Assembly (NCBI RefSeq): GCF_013266755.1
Contig: NZ_JABRWJ010000007.1
Location: 1-64,000 of the forward strand
Reading direction: 5' to 3'
DNA: 64,000 nucleotides
Source of the DNA: Pseudaquabacterium terrae
Lineage (GTDB): Bacteria; Pseudomonadota; Gammaproteobacteria; Burkholderiales; Burkholderiaceae_C
Under the pieces are notes generated by a model. That model did not search any database. It saw only the letters and a program-made list of their open reading frames with translations, and had not been told where the DNA came from. The translations under genes were made by a program, and so were the position numbers. Numbering within the stretch: the stretch's first letter is position 1; every line of letters starts with the position of its first letter. Below, piece after piece: positions 29,114 to 38,097 of this stretch.

Positions 29114-29611
29114 CTAGCGGGTCGTCGAAGCAGCCGCCTTCGCCGCCTGCCAGCGGTCGAGCTTCTCGCGCGCGCCGTTGCGCGCCGGGTCCATCGCGTC
29201 GTCGTGGCCCGCGCGCGGGCAGGTCAGCTCGATCACGTAGCCGTTCGGGTCGCGGAAGTAGATCGAGTCGATGAACCCATGGTCCGAGATGCCGCGCGTC
29301 TCGACGCCGCAGGCCGGCCCCTTCTCGAACATCGCATCGAGCGTCGCGCGGTCGACCGCGAGCGCGATGTGCAGGTCGAAGTCGTGCTGCGGCTTGAACT
29401 CGAACGGCATGTCCGGCGCCTCGAAGAACGCGAGGAACGAGCCGTCGCCCAGGCGGTAGAAGGTGTGCAGCGTCTCGGTCTTGCGGCCGCTCTTGGTCTC
29501 GCCGATCTCCAGCGTGCCGGCCAGCGGCAGGCCGAGGAAGCCTTCGTAGAAGCGCCGCGTCTGCTCGGAATCGCGGCAGCGGTACGCGTTGTGGTGCAGG
29601 CCCTTGATCAT
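29114..29611 (-). CDS. Glyoxalase/VOC-superfamily protein
   Basis: A 165-residue vicinal-oxygen-chelate protein. HHNAYRCRDSEQTRRFYEGFLG at the N-terminus and FRDPNGYVIEL near residue 129 are typical of the two metal-ligand-bearing strands. Members are glyoxalases, dioxygenases or resistance proteins; the exact reaction cannot be read. It lies 19 bp after the glutathione transferase gene in the same direction, which would fit a detoxification pair. Confidence 0.88.
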   Translation of the reverse strand: MIKGLHHNAYRCRDSEQTRRFYEGFLGLPLAGTLEIGETKSGRKTETLHTFYRLGDGSFLAFFEAPDMPFEFKPQHDFDLHIALAVDRATLDAMFEKGPACGVETRGISDHGFIDSIYFRDPNGYVIELTCPRAGHDDAMDPARNGAREKLDRWQAAKAAASTTR

Positions 29612-29630
29612 CGCCGGCTCCGCCTCGAGT

Positions 29631-30305
29631 TCACACCGATGCCAGCTGCCCGCGCGGCAACTGTTGCGCGAAGCCGTTGATCGCCGCGTAGACCGTCTCC
29701 CAGGTCGGGCGCGTCTTCATCCGGTCGAGCCAGCGCCTGACGTTCGGATAGTCCGCCAGGTCGGAGCCGACGACCTCGGCCAGGTGCACGAAGGACGCGC
29801 CGTAGTAGTCGGCGATCGTCAGGCTGTCGCCGCACAGGTAGGGCTTGTCGGGGCCGAGCAGGTGCCGGTCGAGGATCGTCATCCAGCGCTTCGCGCGTTC
29901 CTGGCCCCACGCGACGGTGGCGCGCTGCGCCTCGTCGGTCGGCCGCTTGTGGTGCGGGAAGACCTGCACGTAGACGGTGCCGTACCCGAGGTCGCGGTTC
30001 AGCTGCGTATTGATCCAGTCCATCATCTCGTTGACCTTGGCGCGCTGCTTCAGGCCCTTCGGATAGGCCGGCGAGTCGATGCTGTCGGCCAGGTACTTCA
30101 GGATCGCCGAGCTCTCGGTGAGCCGGAAATCGCCGTCCTCGAGCACCGGCACCAGGCAGTTCGGATTCACTGCGCTGAAGGCTTCGCCCATGTGCTCGCC
30201 GCTGAACAGATCGACGACCTGCAGCTCGGCGGGGATCGCGTTGTCCTCGATGAACATCACCAGCGGACGGCTGGTGGTGGACGCTGGGTGGTAGTACAGC
30301 TTCAT
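29631..30305 (-). CDS. Glutathione S-transferase
   Basis: A 224-residue cytosolic glutathione transferase with a thioredoxin-like N-terminal domain (1-80) and a helical C-terminal domain (about 88-215). The glutathione-binding Glu-Ser in RLTESSAIL, the cis-Pro in LVPVLEDG and the conserved Asp of LTIADYYGASF are present. It resembles theta-like bacterial GSTs. The start at 30305 (MKLYYHPAS) is chosen because the family begins there. It is 70 bp downstream of the bd oxidase subunit II gene and may be in the same message. Confidence 0.9.
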   Translation of the reverse strand: MKLYYHPASTTSRPLVMFIEDNAIPAELQVVDLFSGEHMGEAFSAVNPNCLVPVLEDGDFRLTESSAILKYLADSIDSPAYPKGLKQRAKVNEMMDWINTQLNRDLGYGTVYVQVFPHHKRPTDEAQRATVAWGQERAKRWMTILDRHLLGPDKPYLCGDSLTIADYYGASFVHLAEVVGSDLADYPNVRRWLDRMKTRPTWETVYAAINGFAQQLPRGQLASV

Positions 30306-30375
30306 GGGCTTGGTCTCCCGGTGCTGGACCCAAAGGTGGGGCAACGAGGATGCACCCATCAGGCCGACAAGTCCA

Positions 30376-31374
30376 TCAGGCGTAGCTCGGCACCGTGGCC
30401 TTGCCGCCGAACACGCGGTACGAATAGATCGTGTAGCCGCCGATCGCCGGCACGGCGACCGCGCAGCCGACGAGGATCACTGCCAGCGAGGCCGGCGCGC
30501 TGGCCGCCTGCCACACCGTCATGCGGTCCATCACGACGAAGGGGTAGAGGCTGTAGGCCAGGCCCAGCGCGCCCATCACGAAGACCCCGATCACCAGCGT
30601 GAACGGCAGCCAGCACAGCTTGCCGAGGATGCGGTGCGAATTCAGCAGCGCGCGCACGCCGAGCAGCGCGGCGGCGGTGGACAGCGGGATCGGCAGCAGG
30701 CCGATGAAGCCGGGCAGCGTGAACCAACGCTCGGCGACCGTCGGGCTGACGATCGGCGTCGCCACCGAGACCAGGCCGACGCCCAGCACCATCGCCGGCC
30801 AGGCACGCTTGGCCCAGGTCACGGCGCGCTTCTGCAGCTCACCTTCGGTCTTGAGAATGAGCCAGCACGCGCCGAGCAGCACGTAGGCCGCCGGCAGCGT
30901 CACGGCGATCGCCGCGGCGAACAGGTCGAAGGCCCAGCCGTCGGCGAAGCCGGTGATGTAGCGCCCCAGCATCCAGCCCTGCGAGACGGCGGCGATCAGC
31001 GAACCGGCGAAGAACGCGCGCGTCCACAGCCGCTTGTGTCCGGTCGGCGCCTTGACGCGAAAGTCGAACGCCACGCCGCGCAGGATCAGGCCGATCAGCA
31101 TGAAGGCCACCGGCAGGTACAGCGCGCCCATCACGACGCCGTGGGCCTTCGGAAAAGCGATCAGCAGGATGCCGATGCCCAGCACCAGCCAGGTCTCGTT
31201 GGCATCCCAGAACGGGCCCAGGCTGCCGATCATCAGGTCCTTCTCGTCGTCGTCGGCATGGCGCAGCAGCATGCCGACGCCGAGGTCGTAGCCGTCGAGC
31301 ACGACGTAGAGCAGCATCGCGAGCCCCATCAGGCCGAGGAAGGCGATGGGCATCCAGTGGGCGGCATTCATCAT
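30376..31374 (-). CDS. cydB: bd-type ubiquinol oxidase subunit II
   Basis: A 332-residue membrane protein of the CydB family, second subunit of a bd-type quinol oxidase. The N-terminus LYVVLDGYDLGVGML and GPFWDANETWLV are diagnostic. About eight membrane segments are visible. Length and the short partner Q-loop fit the cyanide-insensitive (CioB-like) branch better than the E. coli CydB branch. The start is the first of two adjacent ATGs at 31374, 8 bp after the subunit I stop. No cydX-like small gene is seen in the 70 bp that follow. Confidence 0.94.
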   Translation of the reverse strand: MMNAAHWMPIAFLGLMGLAMLLYVVLDGYDLGVGMLLRHADDDEKDLMIGSLGPFWDANETWLVLGIGILLIAFPKAHGVVMGALYLPVAFMLIGLILRGVAFDFRVKAPTGHKRLWTRAFFAGSLIAAVSQGWMLGRYITGFADGWAFDLFAAAIAVTLPAAYVLLGACWLILKTEGELQKRAVTWAKRAWPAMVLGVGLVSVATPIVSPTVAERWFTLPGFIGLLPIPLSTAAALLGVRALLNSHRILGKLCWLPFTLVIGVFVMGALGLAYSLYPFVVMDRMTVWQAASAPASLAVILVGCAVAVPAIGGYTIYSYRVFGGKATVPSYA

Positions 31375-31382
31375 TCGTGTCC

Positions 31383-32735
31383 TCAGGCGAAGGCGCGGCT
31401 TTGCACCGGGGCGTGCGGCGCGAGCAGCGCGGCCTCGGGCTTCTCGGCCATGTAGCGCAGCACGGCGACGTAGGCGACCAGCAGGCAGGCGTAGACGGTC
31501 AGGTACAGCGCCAGCGTCAGCGCGATGTGCGGCGCGGGCTGCGTCGAGGCGACCTCGGCGGTGCGCAGCAGGCCGTGCACGATCCACGGCTGGCGGCCGA
31601 TCTCGGTGACGTACCAGCCGGCCAGCGTCGCGACCCAGCCCGAAAAGCTCATCGCTGCCAGGGCCCAGAGCAGGCTGCGCGGCAACCGCTCGGCCACCCA
31701 GCCGCGGCGCCACAGCAGCGTGAGGCCGGTCCAGCCGAGCAGCAGCATCAGCACGCCGGTGCCGACCATGATGCGGAAGCCGAAGAACAGCGGCTTGACC
31801 GGCGGGTGGGCGTTCGGGAATTCATCGAGGCCGCGGATCACGGCATTGGCATCGTGCTTCAGCACCAGGCTCGCGCCGCCGGGGATGCCCAACGCGTAAT
31901 CGTTGCGGCGCTCGGCCTCGTTGGGCCAGGCGAACAGCAGCAGCGGGGCGCCGGCCTCGGTTTGCCACACGCCTTCCATCGCGGCGATCTTCTGCGGCTG
32001 GTGTTCGAGCGTATTGAGGCCATGCACGTCGCCGACGACGATCTGCAACGGCACCAGCAGCGCGGCCATCGTCAGGCCCGTTCGCAGCGCCTTCGGTGTC
32101 GAGCGGTTGGTCGTGCTGCGCAGCAGCTGCCAGGCCGACAAGCCGGCGATCAGGAAGGCGACGGTCAGCGCCGACGCGAGCAGCATGTGCGCCAGCCGGT
32201 ACGGGAACGACGGGTTGAACACCACCTCGAGCCACGAGCGCACGTGGAACTCGCCGTCGATGATCTCGTGGCCGGCCGGCGTCTGCATCCACGAGTTCAG
32301 GCTCAGGATCCAGAACGCGCTCAAGGTCGTGCCGAAGGCGACCAGGAAGGTTGCGACCAGGTGCATGCGCTCGCCGACGCGGCCGTGGCCGAACAGCATC
32401 ACGCCCAGGAAGGTGGCTTCGAGGAAGAAGGCCGTCAGCACCTCGTAGCCGAGCAGCGGCCCGGCGATGTTGCCGGCCTTCTCCATGAAGCCCGGCCAGT
32501 TGGTGCCGAACTGGAAGCTCATCACCAGGCCGCTGACGACGCCGAGCGCGAAGGTCAGCGCGAAGACCTTGGTCCAGAAGCGGTAGGCCAGCAGCCAGCC
32601 GGTCTGGTGCGTCGACAGCCAGCGCCAGCGGAAGAACAGCAGCACCCAGCCGAGCGCGATGCTGATCGTCGGGAACAGGATGTGGAAGCTGATGTTGGCA
32701 GCGAACTGGATGCGGGCGAGCAGCAGGGCGTCCAT
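31383..32735 (-). CDS. cydA: bd-type ubiquinol oxidase subunit I
   Basis: A 450-residue membrane subunit that carries the three haems and the quinol site and reduces oxygen to water in the inner membrane. His18 (NISFHILFP) is the expected haem ligand, and RLAHMLLAS holds the second. The quinol loop (GLNTLEHQPQKIAAMEG region) is short, which places it in the CIO/bd-I-short group often called cyanide-insensitive. It follows the GbsR-type regulator by 12 bp and precedes subunit II by 8 bp. Confidence 0.94.
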   Translation of the reverse strand: MDALLLARIQFAANISFHILFPTISIALGWVLLFFRWRWLSTHQTGWLLAYRFWTKVFALTFALGVVSGLVMSFQFGTNWPGFMEKAGNIAGPLLGYEVLTAFFLEATFLGVMLFGHGRVGERMHLVATFLVAFGTTLSAFWILSLNSWMQTPAGHEIIDGEFHVRSWLEVVFNPSFPYRLAHMLLASALTVAFLIAGLSAWQLLRSTTNRSTPKALRTGLTMAALLVPLQIVVGDVHGLNTLEHQPQKIAAMEGVWQTEAGAPLLLFAWPNEAERRNDYALGIPGGASLVLKHDANAVIRGLDEFPNAHPPVKPLFFGFRIMVGTGVLMLLLGWTGLTLLWRRGWVAERLPRSLLWALAAMSFSGWVATLAGWYVTEIGRQPWIVHGLLRTAEVASTQPAPHIALTLALYLTVYACLLVAYVAVLRYMAEKPEAALLAPHAPVQSRAFA

Positions 32736-32747
32736 GGTCTTTGTCAG

Positions 32748-33299
32748 TTAGGTCGTGCGGGGTTTGGCGCGGCCGGTGAATTCGAGCAGGCGTTGCACCT
32801 TCGCGCCCATGCGCATCAGCTGCGACAGTGTCTGCGCGTCGAGCCGCTGCACGTCGTCGAACCAGGTCGTCAGCATCTCGATCAGGTCATGCATGCCGCG
32901 CATGCGCTCCTGCGCGATGCGGTCTTCCTCGCTGGTCGGCGCTTCGAGCAGCGCGTTGCGCAGCATCGACAATGTCGGCTCGATCTCCCGCCGCCGCCGC
33001 TCCTCGGCCAGCGTGCGGAAGATCTCCCAGGCGTCGTGGGGTGCCTCGAAGTATTCGCGCCGGTCGCCCTGGAGGTGGCGCAGCTGCACCAGGCGCCAGG
33101 CCTGCAGCTCCTTCAGCCCCATGCTGACGTTCGAGCGGCTGAATTCGAGGTGCTGCGCGATCTCGTCGGCGTTGACCGGCCGCGGCCAGACGAAGATCAG
33201 CGCATAGATCTGGCCGACGGTGCGGTTGATGCCCCAGCGGCTGCCCATTTCACCGAAGTGACCGATGAAAGCGCGCATCAGCGGGGTGGGTGCATCCAT
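32748..33299 (-). CDS. GbsR/MarR-family transcriptional regulator
   Basis: A 183-residue winged-helix regulator. IGHFGEMGSRWGINRTVGQIYALIF (residues 12-36) and ISEIAQ-like EIAQHLEFSRSNVSMGLKEL (residues 46-65) match the GbsR/MarR family. It is the first gene of the run leading to the bd oxidase, so it probably controls that operon and itself. The upstream gap carries two overlapping palindromes suitable as its operator. The signal it senses is unknown; other GbsR proteins sense choline or drugs. Confidence 0.9.
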   Translation of the reverse strand: MDAPTPLMRAFIGHFGEMGSRWGINRTVGQIYALIFVWPRPVNADEIAQHLEFSRSNVSMGLKELQAWRLVQLRHLQGDRREYFEAPHDAWEIFRTLAEERRRREIEPTLSMLRNALLEAPTSEEDRIAQERMRGMHDLIEMLTTWFDDVQRLDAQTLSQLMRMGAKVQRLLEFTGRAKPRTT

Positions 33300-33344
33300 G
33301 GCGGCGAGGCTCTTTCGGCAAAGCTTGATCTGGGTCAGAGTTTG

Positions 33345-33368
33345 CCTGAATTTCAGGAATTACTGAAA
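33345..33368. promoter_or_regulatory. Overlapping palindromes upstream of gbsR-cydAB
   Basis: CCTGAA-T-TTCAGG (33345-33357) and TTTCAG-N6-CTGAAA (33351-33368) are perfect inverted repeats that share TTTCAGG. They lie 46-69 bp upstream of the GbsR-type start and are good operator candidates. A degenerate FNR-like box TTGATCTGGGTCAG lies at 33325-33338; only half of it matches the consensus. Confidence 0.55.
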
Positions 33369-33432
33369 GTTCAAGATGCTTTGCCCGTGTGCCGCGGTAG
33401 GGGATCGGAGGCCTGCGCTACATTGCGCAGCC

Positions 33433-34638
33433 ATGTCGATTCCGTTGCCTCTCGCAGGTCGCCATGTCGTGCTCGGCCTGTCCGGCGGCATCGCCTGCTA
33501 CAAGTCCGCCGAGCTGGTGCGCGAGCTCACCAAGGGCGGCGCCACGGTGCAGGTGGTGATGACCGAGGCCGCGCAGGCCTTCATCACGCCGGTGACGATG
33601 CAGGCGCTGTCGAACCGCCCGGTCGCGCTGAGCCAGTGGGATGCGCGCGAGCCGAACAACATGGCGCACATCAACCTGTCACGCGAGGCCGATGCGATCC
33701 TCGTCGCGCCGGCGTCGGCCGACTTCATTGCCCAGATCGCGCAGGGGCGGGCGGACGAGCTGCTGTCGCTGCTGTGCATCGCGCGGCCGATCGAGCGCTG
33801 CCCGCTGCTGCTGGCGCCGGCGATGAACCGCGAGATGTGGGCGCATCCGGCGACGCAGCGCAACGTCGCGCAAGCGGTGGCCGATGGCGCGACGATCCTC
33901 GGCCCGGGCGCCGGTGACCAGGCTTGCGGCGAGATCGGCGACGGCCGCATGCTCGAAGCGGTGGAGTTGTGCGAAGAAATGATCGCCTTCTTCCAGCCGA
34001 AGCTGCTGGCCGGCCGCAGGGTGCTGATCACCGCCGGCCCGACCTTCGAGGCAATCGACCCGGTGCGCGGGATCACCAACCTCTCCAGCGGCAAGATGGG
34101 CTTCGCGATCGCCCGCGCGGCGCAGGAGGCGGGCGCCCAGGTCACGCTGGTCGCCGGACCGGTGCACCTGCCGACGCCGCGGCATGTGCAGCGCATCGAC
34201 GTGCGCAGCGCCCAGCAGATGCATGACGCGGTGCTGCCGCAGGCCGCGGCGCACGACGTCTTCGTCGCCACCGCGGCGGTCGCCGACTGGCGGCCGGCGA
34301 CGCTGGCCGAACACAAGATCAAGAAGGACGGCACGCAGCGCGTGCCGAGCTTCGAGATGACCGAGAACCCGGACATCCTGGCGGCAGTGGCCCGCCTGCC
34401 CGACCGGCCCTATTGCGTCGGCTTCGCGGCCGAGAGCCAGGACTTGGCGCGCCATGCGCGCGAGAAGCTCGTACGAAAGAACGTGCCGCTGGTGGTCGGC
34501 AATCTCGGCCCCGCCACCTTCGGCCGCGATGACAACACGCTGCTGCTGGTCGATGCCCACGGCGAACGCGAGATCGCCACCGCCGACAAGCTCGGCCTCG
34601 CGCGCGAACTGGTGCGCGAGATCGCCACTCGCCTATGA
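33433..34638 (+). CDS. coaBC: Phosphopantothenoylcysteine decarboxylase/synthetase
   Basis: A 401-residue bifunctional enzyme of coenzyme A synthesis. The N-terminal CoaC half (about 1-190) is a flavoprotein decarboxylase with [10 protein letters not shown], the catalytic His in [14 protein letters not shown] and PAMNREMW. The C-terminal CoaB half (about 195-400) joins cysteine to phosphopantothenate: [26 protein letters not shown] and the Lys cluster EHKIKKDG are present. The start at 33433 was chosen because the preceding residues are not conserved. The dUTPase gene follows, a common pairing. Confidence 0.95.
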   Translation: MSIPLPLAGRHVVLGLSGGIACYKSAELVRELTKGGATVQVVMTEAAQAFITPVTMQALSNRPVALSQWDAREPNNMAHINLSREADAILVAPASADFIAQIAQGRADELLSLLCIARPIERCPLLLAPAMNREMWAHPATQRNVAQAVADGATILGPGAGDQACGEIGDGRMLEAVELCEEMIAFFQPKLLAGRRVLITAGPTFEAIDPVRGITNLSSGKMGFAIARAAQEAGAQVTLVAGPVHLPTPRHVQRIDVRSAQQMHDAVLPQAAAHDVFVATAAVADWRPATLAEHKIKKDGTQRVPSFEMTENPDILAAVARLPDRPYCVGFAAESQDLARHAREKLVRKNVPLVVGNLGPATFGRDDNTLLLVDAHGEREIATADKLGLARELVREIATRL

Positions 34639-34717
34639 AATTGATGGACCCCAAGCTCACTTCGTTCGCTGCCCCCGAGGGGCGCTGTGCCCTTCGGGCG
34701 GCCGGGCGGGCACACGC
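34639..34717. repeat. Dispersed-type intergenic repeat with two hairpins
   Basis: The gap between coaBC and dut carries GCCCC-CGA-GGGGC (34671-34683) and GCCC-TTC-GGGC (34689-34699), preceded by AAGCTCACTTCGTTCGCTG. I recall very similar strings as common intergenic repeats in Burkholderiales genomes, but no second copy is in this window. It lies where the dut ribosome site would be, which is otherwise weak. Confidence 0.5.
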
Positions 34718-35167
34718 ATGACGACCATCGACGTGAAAGTGCTCGACCCCCGCATGGCCGAGCAATTGCCGCACTACGCGACGCCCGGCAGCGCCGGCCT
34801 GGACCTGCGTGCCTGCCTCGACGCGCCGCTGACGCTGGAGCCCGGCCAGTCGGCGTTGATCCCGACGGGGCTCGCGATCCACATCGGCGATCCCGGCCTG
34901 GCGGCGATGCTGCTGCCGCGCTCGGGCCTCGGCCACAAGCACGGCATCGTGCTCGGCAACCTGGTCGGCCTGATCGACAGCGACTACCAGGGCCCGCTGA
35001 TGGTCAGCTGCTGGAACCGCGGTCAGCAGGCCTTCGTCGTGCAGCCGCTCGAGCGCATCGCGCAGATGGTCATCGTGCCGGTGGTACACGCCGCCTTCCG
35101 CCGCGTCGACGAGTTTGAAAGCTCGTCGCGCGGCGAAGGGGGCTTCGGCTCAACCGGCAAACACTGA
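34718..35167 (+). CDS. dut: dUTP diphosphatase
   Basis: A 149-residue trimeric dUTPase that hydrolyses dUTP to dUMP, keeping uracil out of DNA and supplying dTMP synthesis. The five family motifs can be read: [33 protein letters not shown], the RIAQMVI strand and the C-terminal GGFGSTGKH. Length is normal. The start at 34718 (MTTIDVKVL) follows the hairpin repeat. It is downstream of coaBC in the same direction, as in many proteobacteria. Confidence 0.96.
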   Translation: MTTIDVKVLDPRMAEQLPHYATPGSAGLDLRACLDAPLTLEPGQSALIPTGLAIHIGDPGLAAMLLPRSGLGHKHGIVLGNLVGLIDSDYQGPLMVSCWNRGQQAFVVQPLERIAQMVIVPVVHAAFRRVDEFESSSRGEGGFGSTGKH

Positions 35168-37387
35168 TCAGCTGCCGACCCGGCCGCCGTCGTTCTTCGT
35201 GATGACGATGGTCGCCGAGCGCGGCCGCTTGCCGGCACCGTAGCCGGCGTTGCTCGGCCACTGGCTGGTGTACTTGGCCGGATCGGCCAGGTTGGCCAGC
35301 GCGGTGTTCTCGCCCGGGTGCTGGATGTTGACGAACAGCGTCTTGCCATCCGGCGTCTCGGCCAGGCCGGTGATCTCCGAGCCGACCGGGCCGACCAGGA
35401 AACGCTTCAGCGTGTCCGCCGTCGGCTGCTTGCCGATGAAGGTGTCGACCGACAGCGCAGCGCCGGTCGCGCGCGCATGCGTGATCGTCTTCTTGCCGCC
35501 ATCGCCCACCTGGCCCGGCAGCGCGGCCAGCATCATGCAGTTGGTGACGTCGGTGTAGGCGCCGTCGTCGGTCTGGATCCAGAAGATGCCGGTCGCGGCG
35601 CTGAACGCCACGCCGTCGGGGCTCGAGAAGTCGCGGTCGGCGGTCAGGCCGGACAGGTTGACGTCGGCTGCCGAGCCGGCTTCCGCGCCGAACAGGTAGA
35701 CGTCCCAGGTGAAGCTCGTCGCGCCGGGCGTCGCATCCTTCAGGCGCACGATGTGGCCGTGCACGTTGCCCAGCTGCTGAGTCGAGGCGCCCTTGGTGTC
35801 GGTGTAGGTGCGCGGGTTCGCGCTGTCGGGCGCCGATTGCGACGAGCCGCTCGGCTCCGCGCGCCGGTTGCTGTTGTTGGTCAGCGTGTAGTAGACCTCG
35901 CCGGTGACCGGATGCACGGCGCACCACTCGGGGCGGTCCATCTTCGTCGCGCCGACGGCGTCGGCTGCCAGGCGCGCGTTGACCAGCACGTCGGCCTGGT
36001 TCGCGAAGGCGTACTTCGCATAGCCGGCGATCGCCGGGGTCGTGATCGACAGCTCGAGCCACTGGCCGGTGCCGTCGGCCGCGAACTTCGCGACATAGAG
36101 CTTGCCGGCGTCGAGGTACTTGTCGCCCGCCGCCATGCGGTTGGCCGCGTTGGCATCGGCGGCATCCCACAGCGCCGTCGAGACGAACTTGTACATGTAC
36201 TCGTTGCGCGAATCGTCGCCCATGTAGGCCGCCAGCGGCTGGCCCGCGACCGGCTTCGAGAACGCCGCGCTCTCGTGCGCGAAACGGCCCAGCCCGCTGC
36301 GCTTCTTGGCCTTCTTCGACTTGTCGTACGGGTCGATCTCGACCATGTAGCCCATGCCGTTCATCTCGTTGCGGTAGTCATCGCTACCGTTGGTCGAGCT
36401 GCCCGTCTTCGCGTTGTTCCAGCGCGCGAAGCGGTCTTCGCTGCCGCCCGACTCCCAGCCATGGCGCGTCGCGACGCCCTCGGCGTTGCCGTAGCGGTTG
36501 TTGGCGGTGACGCTCCTGTCGTTGCCGCGTGCGGCGTTGTCCCCTGTGGCCCGCGTGAAGTAGCCGGCCCAGTTTTCCTCGCCGGTCAACAGCGTGCCCC
36601 ACGGCGTCTTGCCGGTGCCGCAATTGTTCAGCGTGCCGCGCGTGACGGTGCCGGTCGTCGAGTACTTCGTCACCAGCAGCGCGTCGCCGCGCGCGGGGCC
36701 GGCGATCTCCATCTCGGTCAGCGCGGTGAAGCGGTTGTTGAAGGCCGAGCCGGCGAGGTATTCCCACGCGCCGGCGGCGTTCTTGCGCACCTCGACCACC
36801 GAGACGCCGTGCACCGCGACCTCCTTGTCGACCTCGGCGGCCGGGCGCGGCAGCGTGGAGGTGCCGCCGTTGGCATGCAGGAAGTGCGAATTGAGCTTCT
36901 CGTTGGTCGTCGCCTCGTGGTTCATCGCCAGCAGGCCACGGTCCGCCGCGGTGGTCGACGGCGTGCCGGTGGCGCTCAAGCCGAACCAGTCCATGCCGTC
37001 GTGGTGGTCGCCCGCGCGCTGCTCGAAGCTGCCGTCGCTGCCGTCGTTCTTGAACGCCGGCGTGGCCGAGCTCAGCGGGTCGCCGAGTGCATACAGCACG
37101 CTCGCCGTGTAGCCGGCGGGCACGACCACCGCATCGGCCAGGCTTTTCGACACGGCGTTGAAGGCGAGCAGCTTCTCGGTCGGCGCCGGCGCCGGCGCGG
37201 GGCCGTCGTCATCGGTCGAGCAGGCGGCCAGGCTCAAGCTTCCGAGAACGGCGGTGGCCGCACTGCCGACGCCGCCGCGCAGCAGGCTGCGGCGGCTCAG
37301 GCGTGCATCGAGCACGCTCTGGAAACTGGTATTGCCGGAATTGTTGTTGTCTTCGTCGTCGTGCAGGCGGGGACCGTGCGTGCTCAT
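35168..37387 (-). CDS. phoX: PhoX-family alkaline phosphatase
   Basis: A 739-residue exported protein of the PhoX/DUF839 family; characterised members are calcium- and iron-dependent phosphatases. The N-terminus has a twin-arginine signal (LSRRSLLRGG at about residue 30) followed by hydrophobic residues and LAAC, so it could be a Tat-exported lipoprotein. TGEENWAGYF and MGDDSRNEYMYKFVS are typical PhoX boxes. It starts at 37387 (MSTHGPRLH). It converges with dut with no gap. No Pho box was identified upstream. Confidence 0.87.
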   Translation of the reverse strand: MSTHGPRLHDDEDNNNSGNTSFQSVLDARLSRRSLLRGGVGSAATAVLGSLSLAACSTDDDGPAPAPAPTEKLLAFNAVSKSLADAVVVPAGYTASVLYALGDPLSSATPAFKNDGSDGSFEQRAGDHHDGMDWFGLSATGTPSTTAADRGLLAMNHEATTNEKLNSHFLHANGGTSTLPRPAAEVDKEVAVHGVSVVEVRKNAAGAWEYLAGSAFNNRFTALTEMEIAGPARGDALLVTKYSTTGTVTRGTLNNCGTGKTPWGTLLTGEENWAGYFTRATGDNAARGNDRSVTANNRYGNAEGVATRHGWESGGSEDRFARWNNAKTGSSTNGSDDYRNEMNGMGYMVEIDPYDKSKKAKKRSGLGRFAHESAAFSKPVAGQPLAAYMGDDSRNEYMYKFVSTALWDAADANAANRMAAGDKYLDAGKLYVAKFAADGTGQWLELSITTPAIAGYAKYAFANQADVLVNARLAADAVGATKMDRPEWCAVHPVTGEVYYTLTNNSNRRAEPSGSSQSAPDSANPRTYTDTKGASTQQLGNVHGHIVRLKDATPGATSFTWDVYLFGAEAGSAADVNLSGLTADRDFSSPDGVAFSAATGIFWIQTDDGAYTDVTNCMMLAALPGQVGDGGKKTITHARATGAALSVDTFIGKQPTADTLKRFLVGPVGSEITGLAETPDGKTLFVNIQHPGENTALANLADPAKYTSQWPSNAGYGAGKRPRSATIVITKNDGGRVGS

Positions 37388-37498
37388 GGCGGGCGCTTGT
37401 GAGTGGATCAAGCGCGCGAGCCTAGGCAAGCGGGGTGAATCGGCCGTGACGCCTTCGTGTCAGCGGGATGACGCGGTGGCCGCGCCGCGAGCGAGCGA

Positions 37499-38020
37499 TC
37501 AGTGCAGCGTGTCGGCGCCCGGACCGCCCGCCACCACGCTCAGCGGGCCTTCGGCGACCGAGCCGGCCTCACGCTCCTCGTCGGTCGCCGCGCGCACGGC
37601 GATCACCTGCACCCGCAACTGCAGCGCCATGCCGGCCAGCGGGTGGTTGCCGTCGAGCACGATGTGCGTCGGGTAGACCTCGGTGACGGTGTAGATCGTG
37701 TCGGTGGGCATGCCCACCGTCTGCGCGCCTTCGGGCAGTCCGTCGAACTGCATGCCTTCTTCGATCCCCTCGGGGAACAGCGCGCGGTCCTCGAAGCAGA
37801 CCAGCTCGGCGTCGTAGTCGCCGAAGGCCTGCTCGGGCTCGAGGCGCACGTGGGTCTCGAAGCCGGCGGCCTGGCCGTCGAGCACTTCCTCGAGTTTCGG
37901 CAGCAGGTCGTCGCCGCCGTAGTAGAACTCCATCGGCTCGGTCAACTCATCGATCGCCTCGCCTTGACCGTCGGCGAGGGTCCACGTCAGGCTCACGACG
38001 CAGGGCTTTGAAATCAGCAT
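37499..38020 (-). CDS. slyD: FKBP-type peptidyl-prolyl isomerase, SlyD-like
   Basis: A 173-residue SlyD-type proline isomerase and chaperone. The FKBP part is split by the insert-in-flap domain: PMEFYYGGDDLLPKLEEVLDG, then EPEQAFGDYD and GNHPLAGMALQLRVQVI. The His/Cys-rich tail that binds nickel in E. coli SlyD is absent; the protein ends in a short Gly/Ala-rich tail. The start at 38020 (MLISKP) is preferred; an in-frame ATG at 38038 is possible. Confidence 0.9.
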   Translation of the reverse strand: MLISKPCVVSLTWTLADGQGEAIDELTEPMEFYYGGDDLLPKLEEVLDGQAAGFETHVRLEPEQAFGDYDAELVCFEDRALFPEGIEEGMQFDGLPEGAQTVGMPTDTIYTVTEVYPTHIVLDGNHPLAGMALQLRVQVIAVRAATDEEREAGSVAEGPLSVVAGGPGADTLH

Positions 38021-38084
38021 CGAAGAATGATCGCACATCGTCTGCTGCGGGCAGCGCCGACAGTGCGCTGGCCTGAGCCGTGGT

Positions 38085-38090
38085 GACAAT
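38085..38090 (+). promoter_or_regulatory. -10-like GACAAT close to roxA start
   Basis: GACAAT followed by CGCGCCC lies 7 bp before the ATG at 38098, with no Shine-Dalgarno sequence. It could direct a leaderless message. No -35 was recognised. Confidence 0.3.
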
Positions 38091-38097
38091 CGCGCCC

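Noticed and set aside
30306-30375. A cydX-like small subunit gene after cydB.
   Set aside because: No short membrane peptide with a start codon is encoded in the gap on the minus strand.
31377-33917. An 846-codon plus-strand frame over the bd oxidase genes.
   Set aside because: Antisense to cydA and the regulator, both with clear motifs; no recognisable domain.
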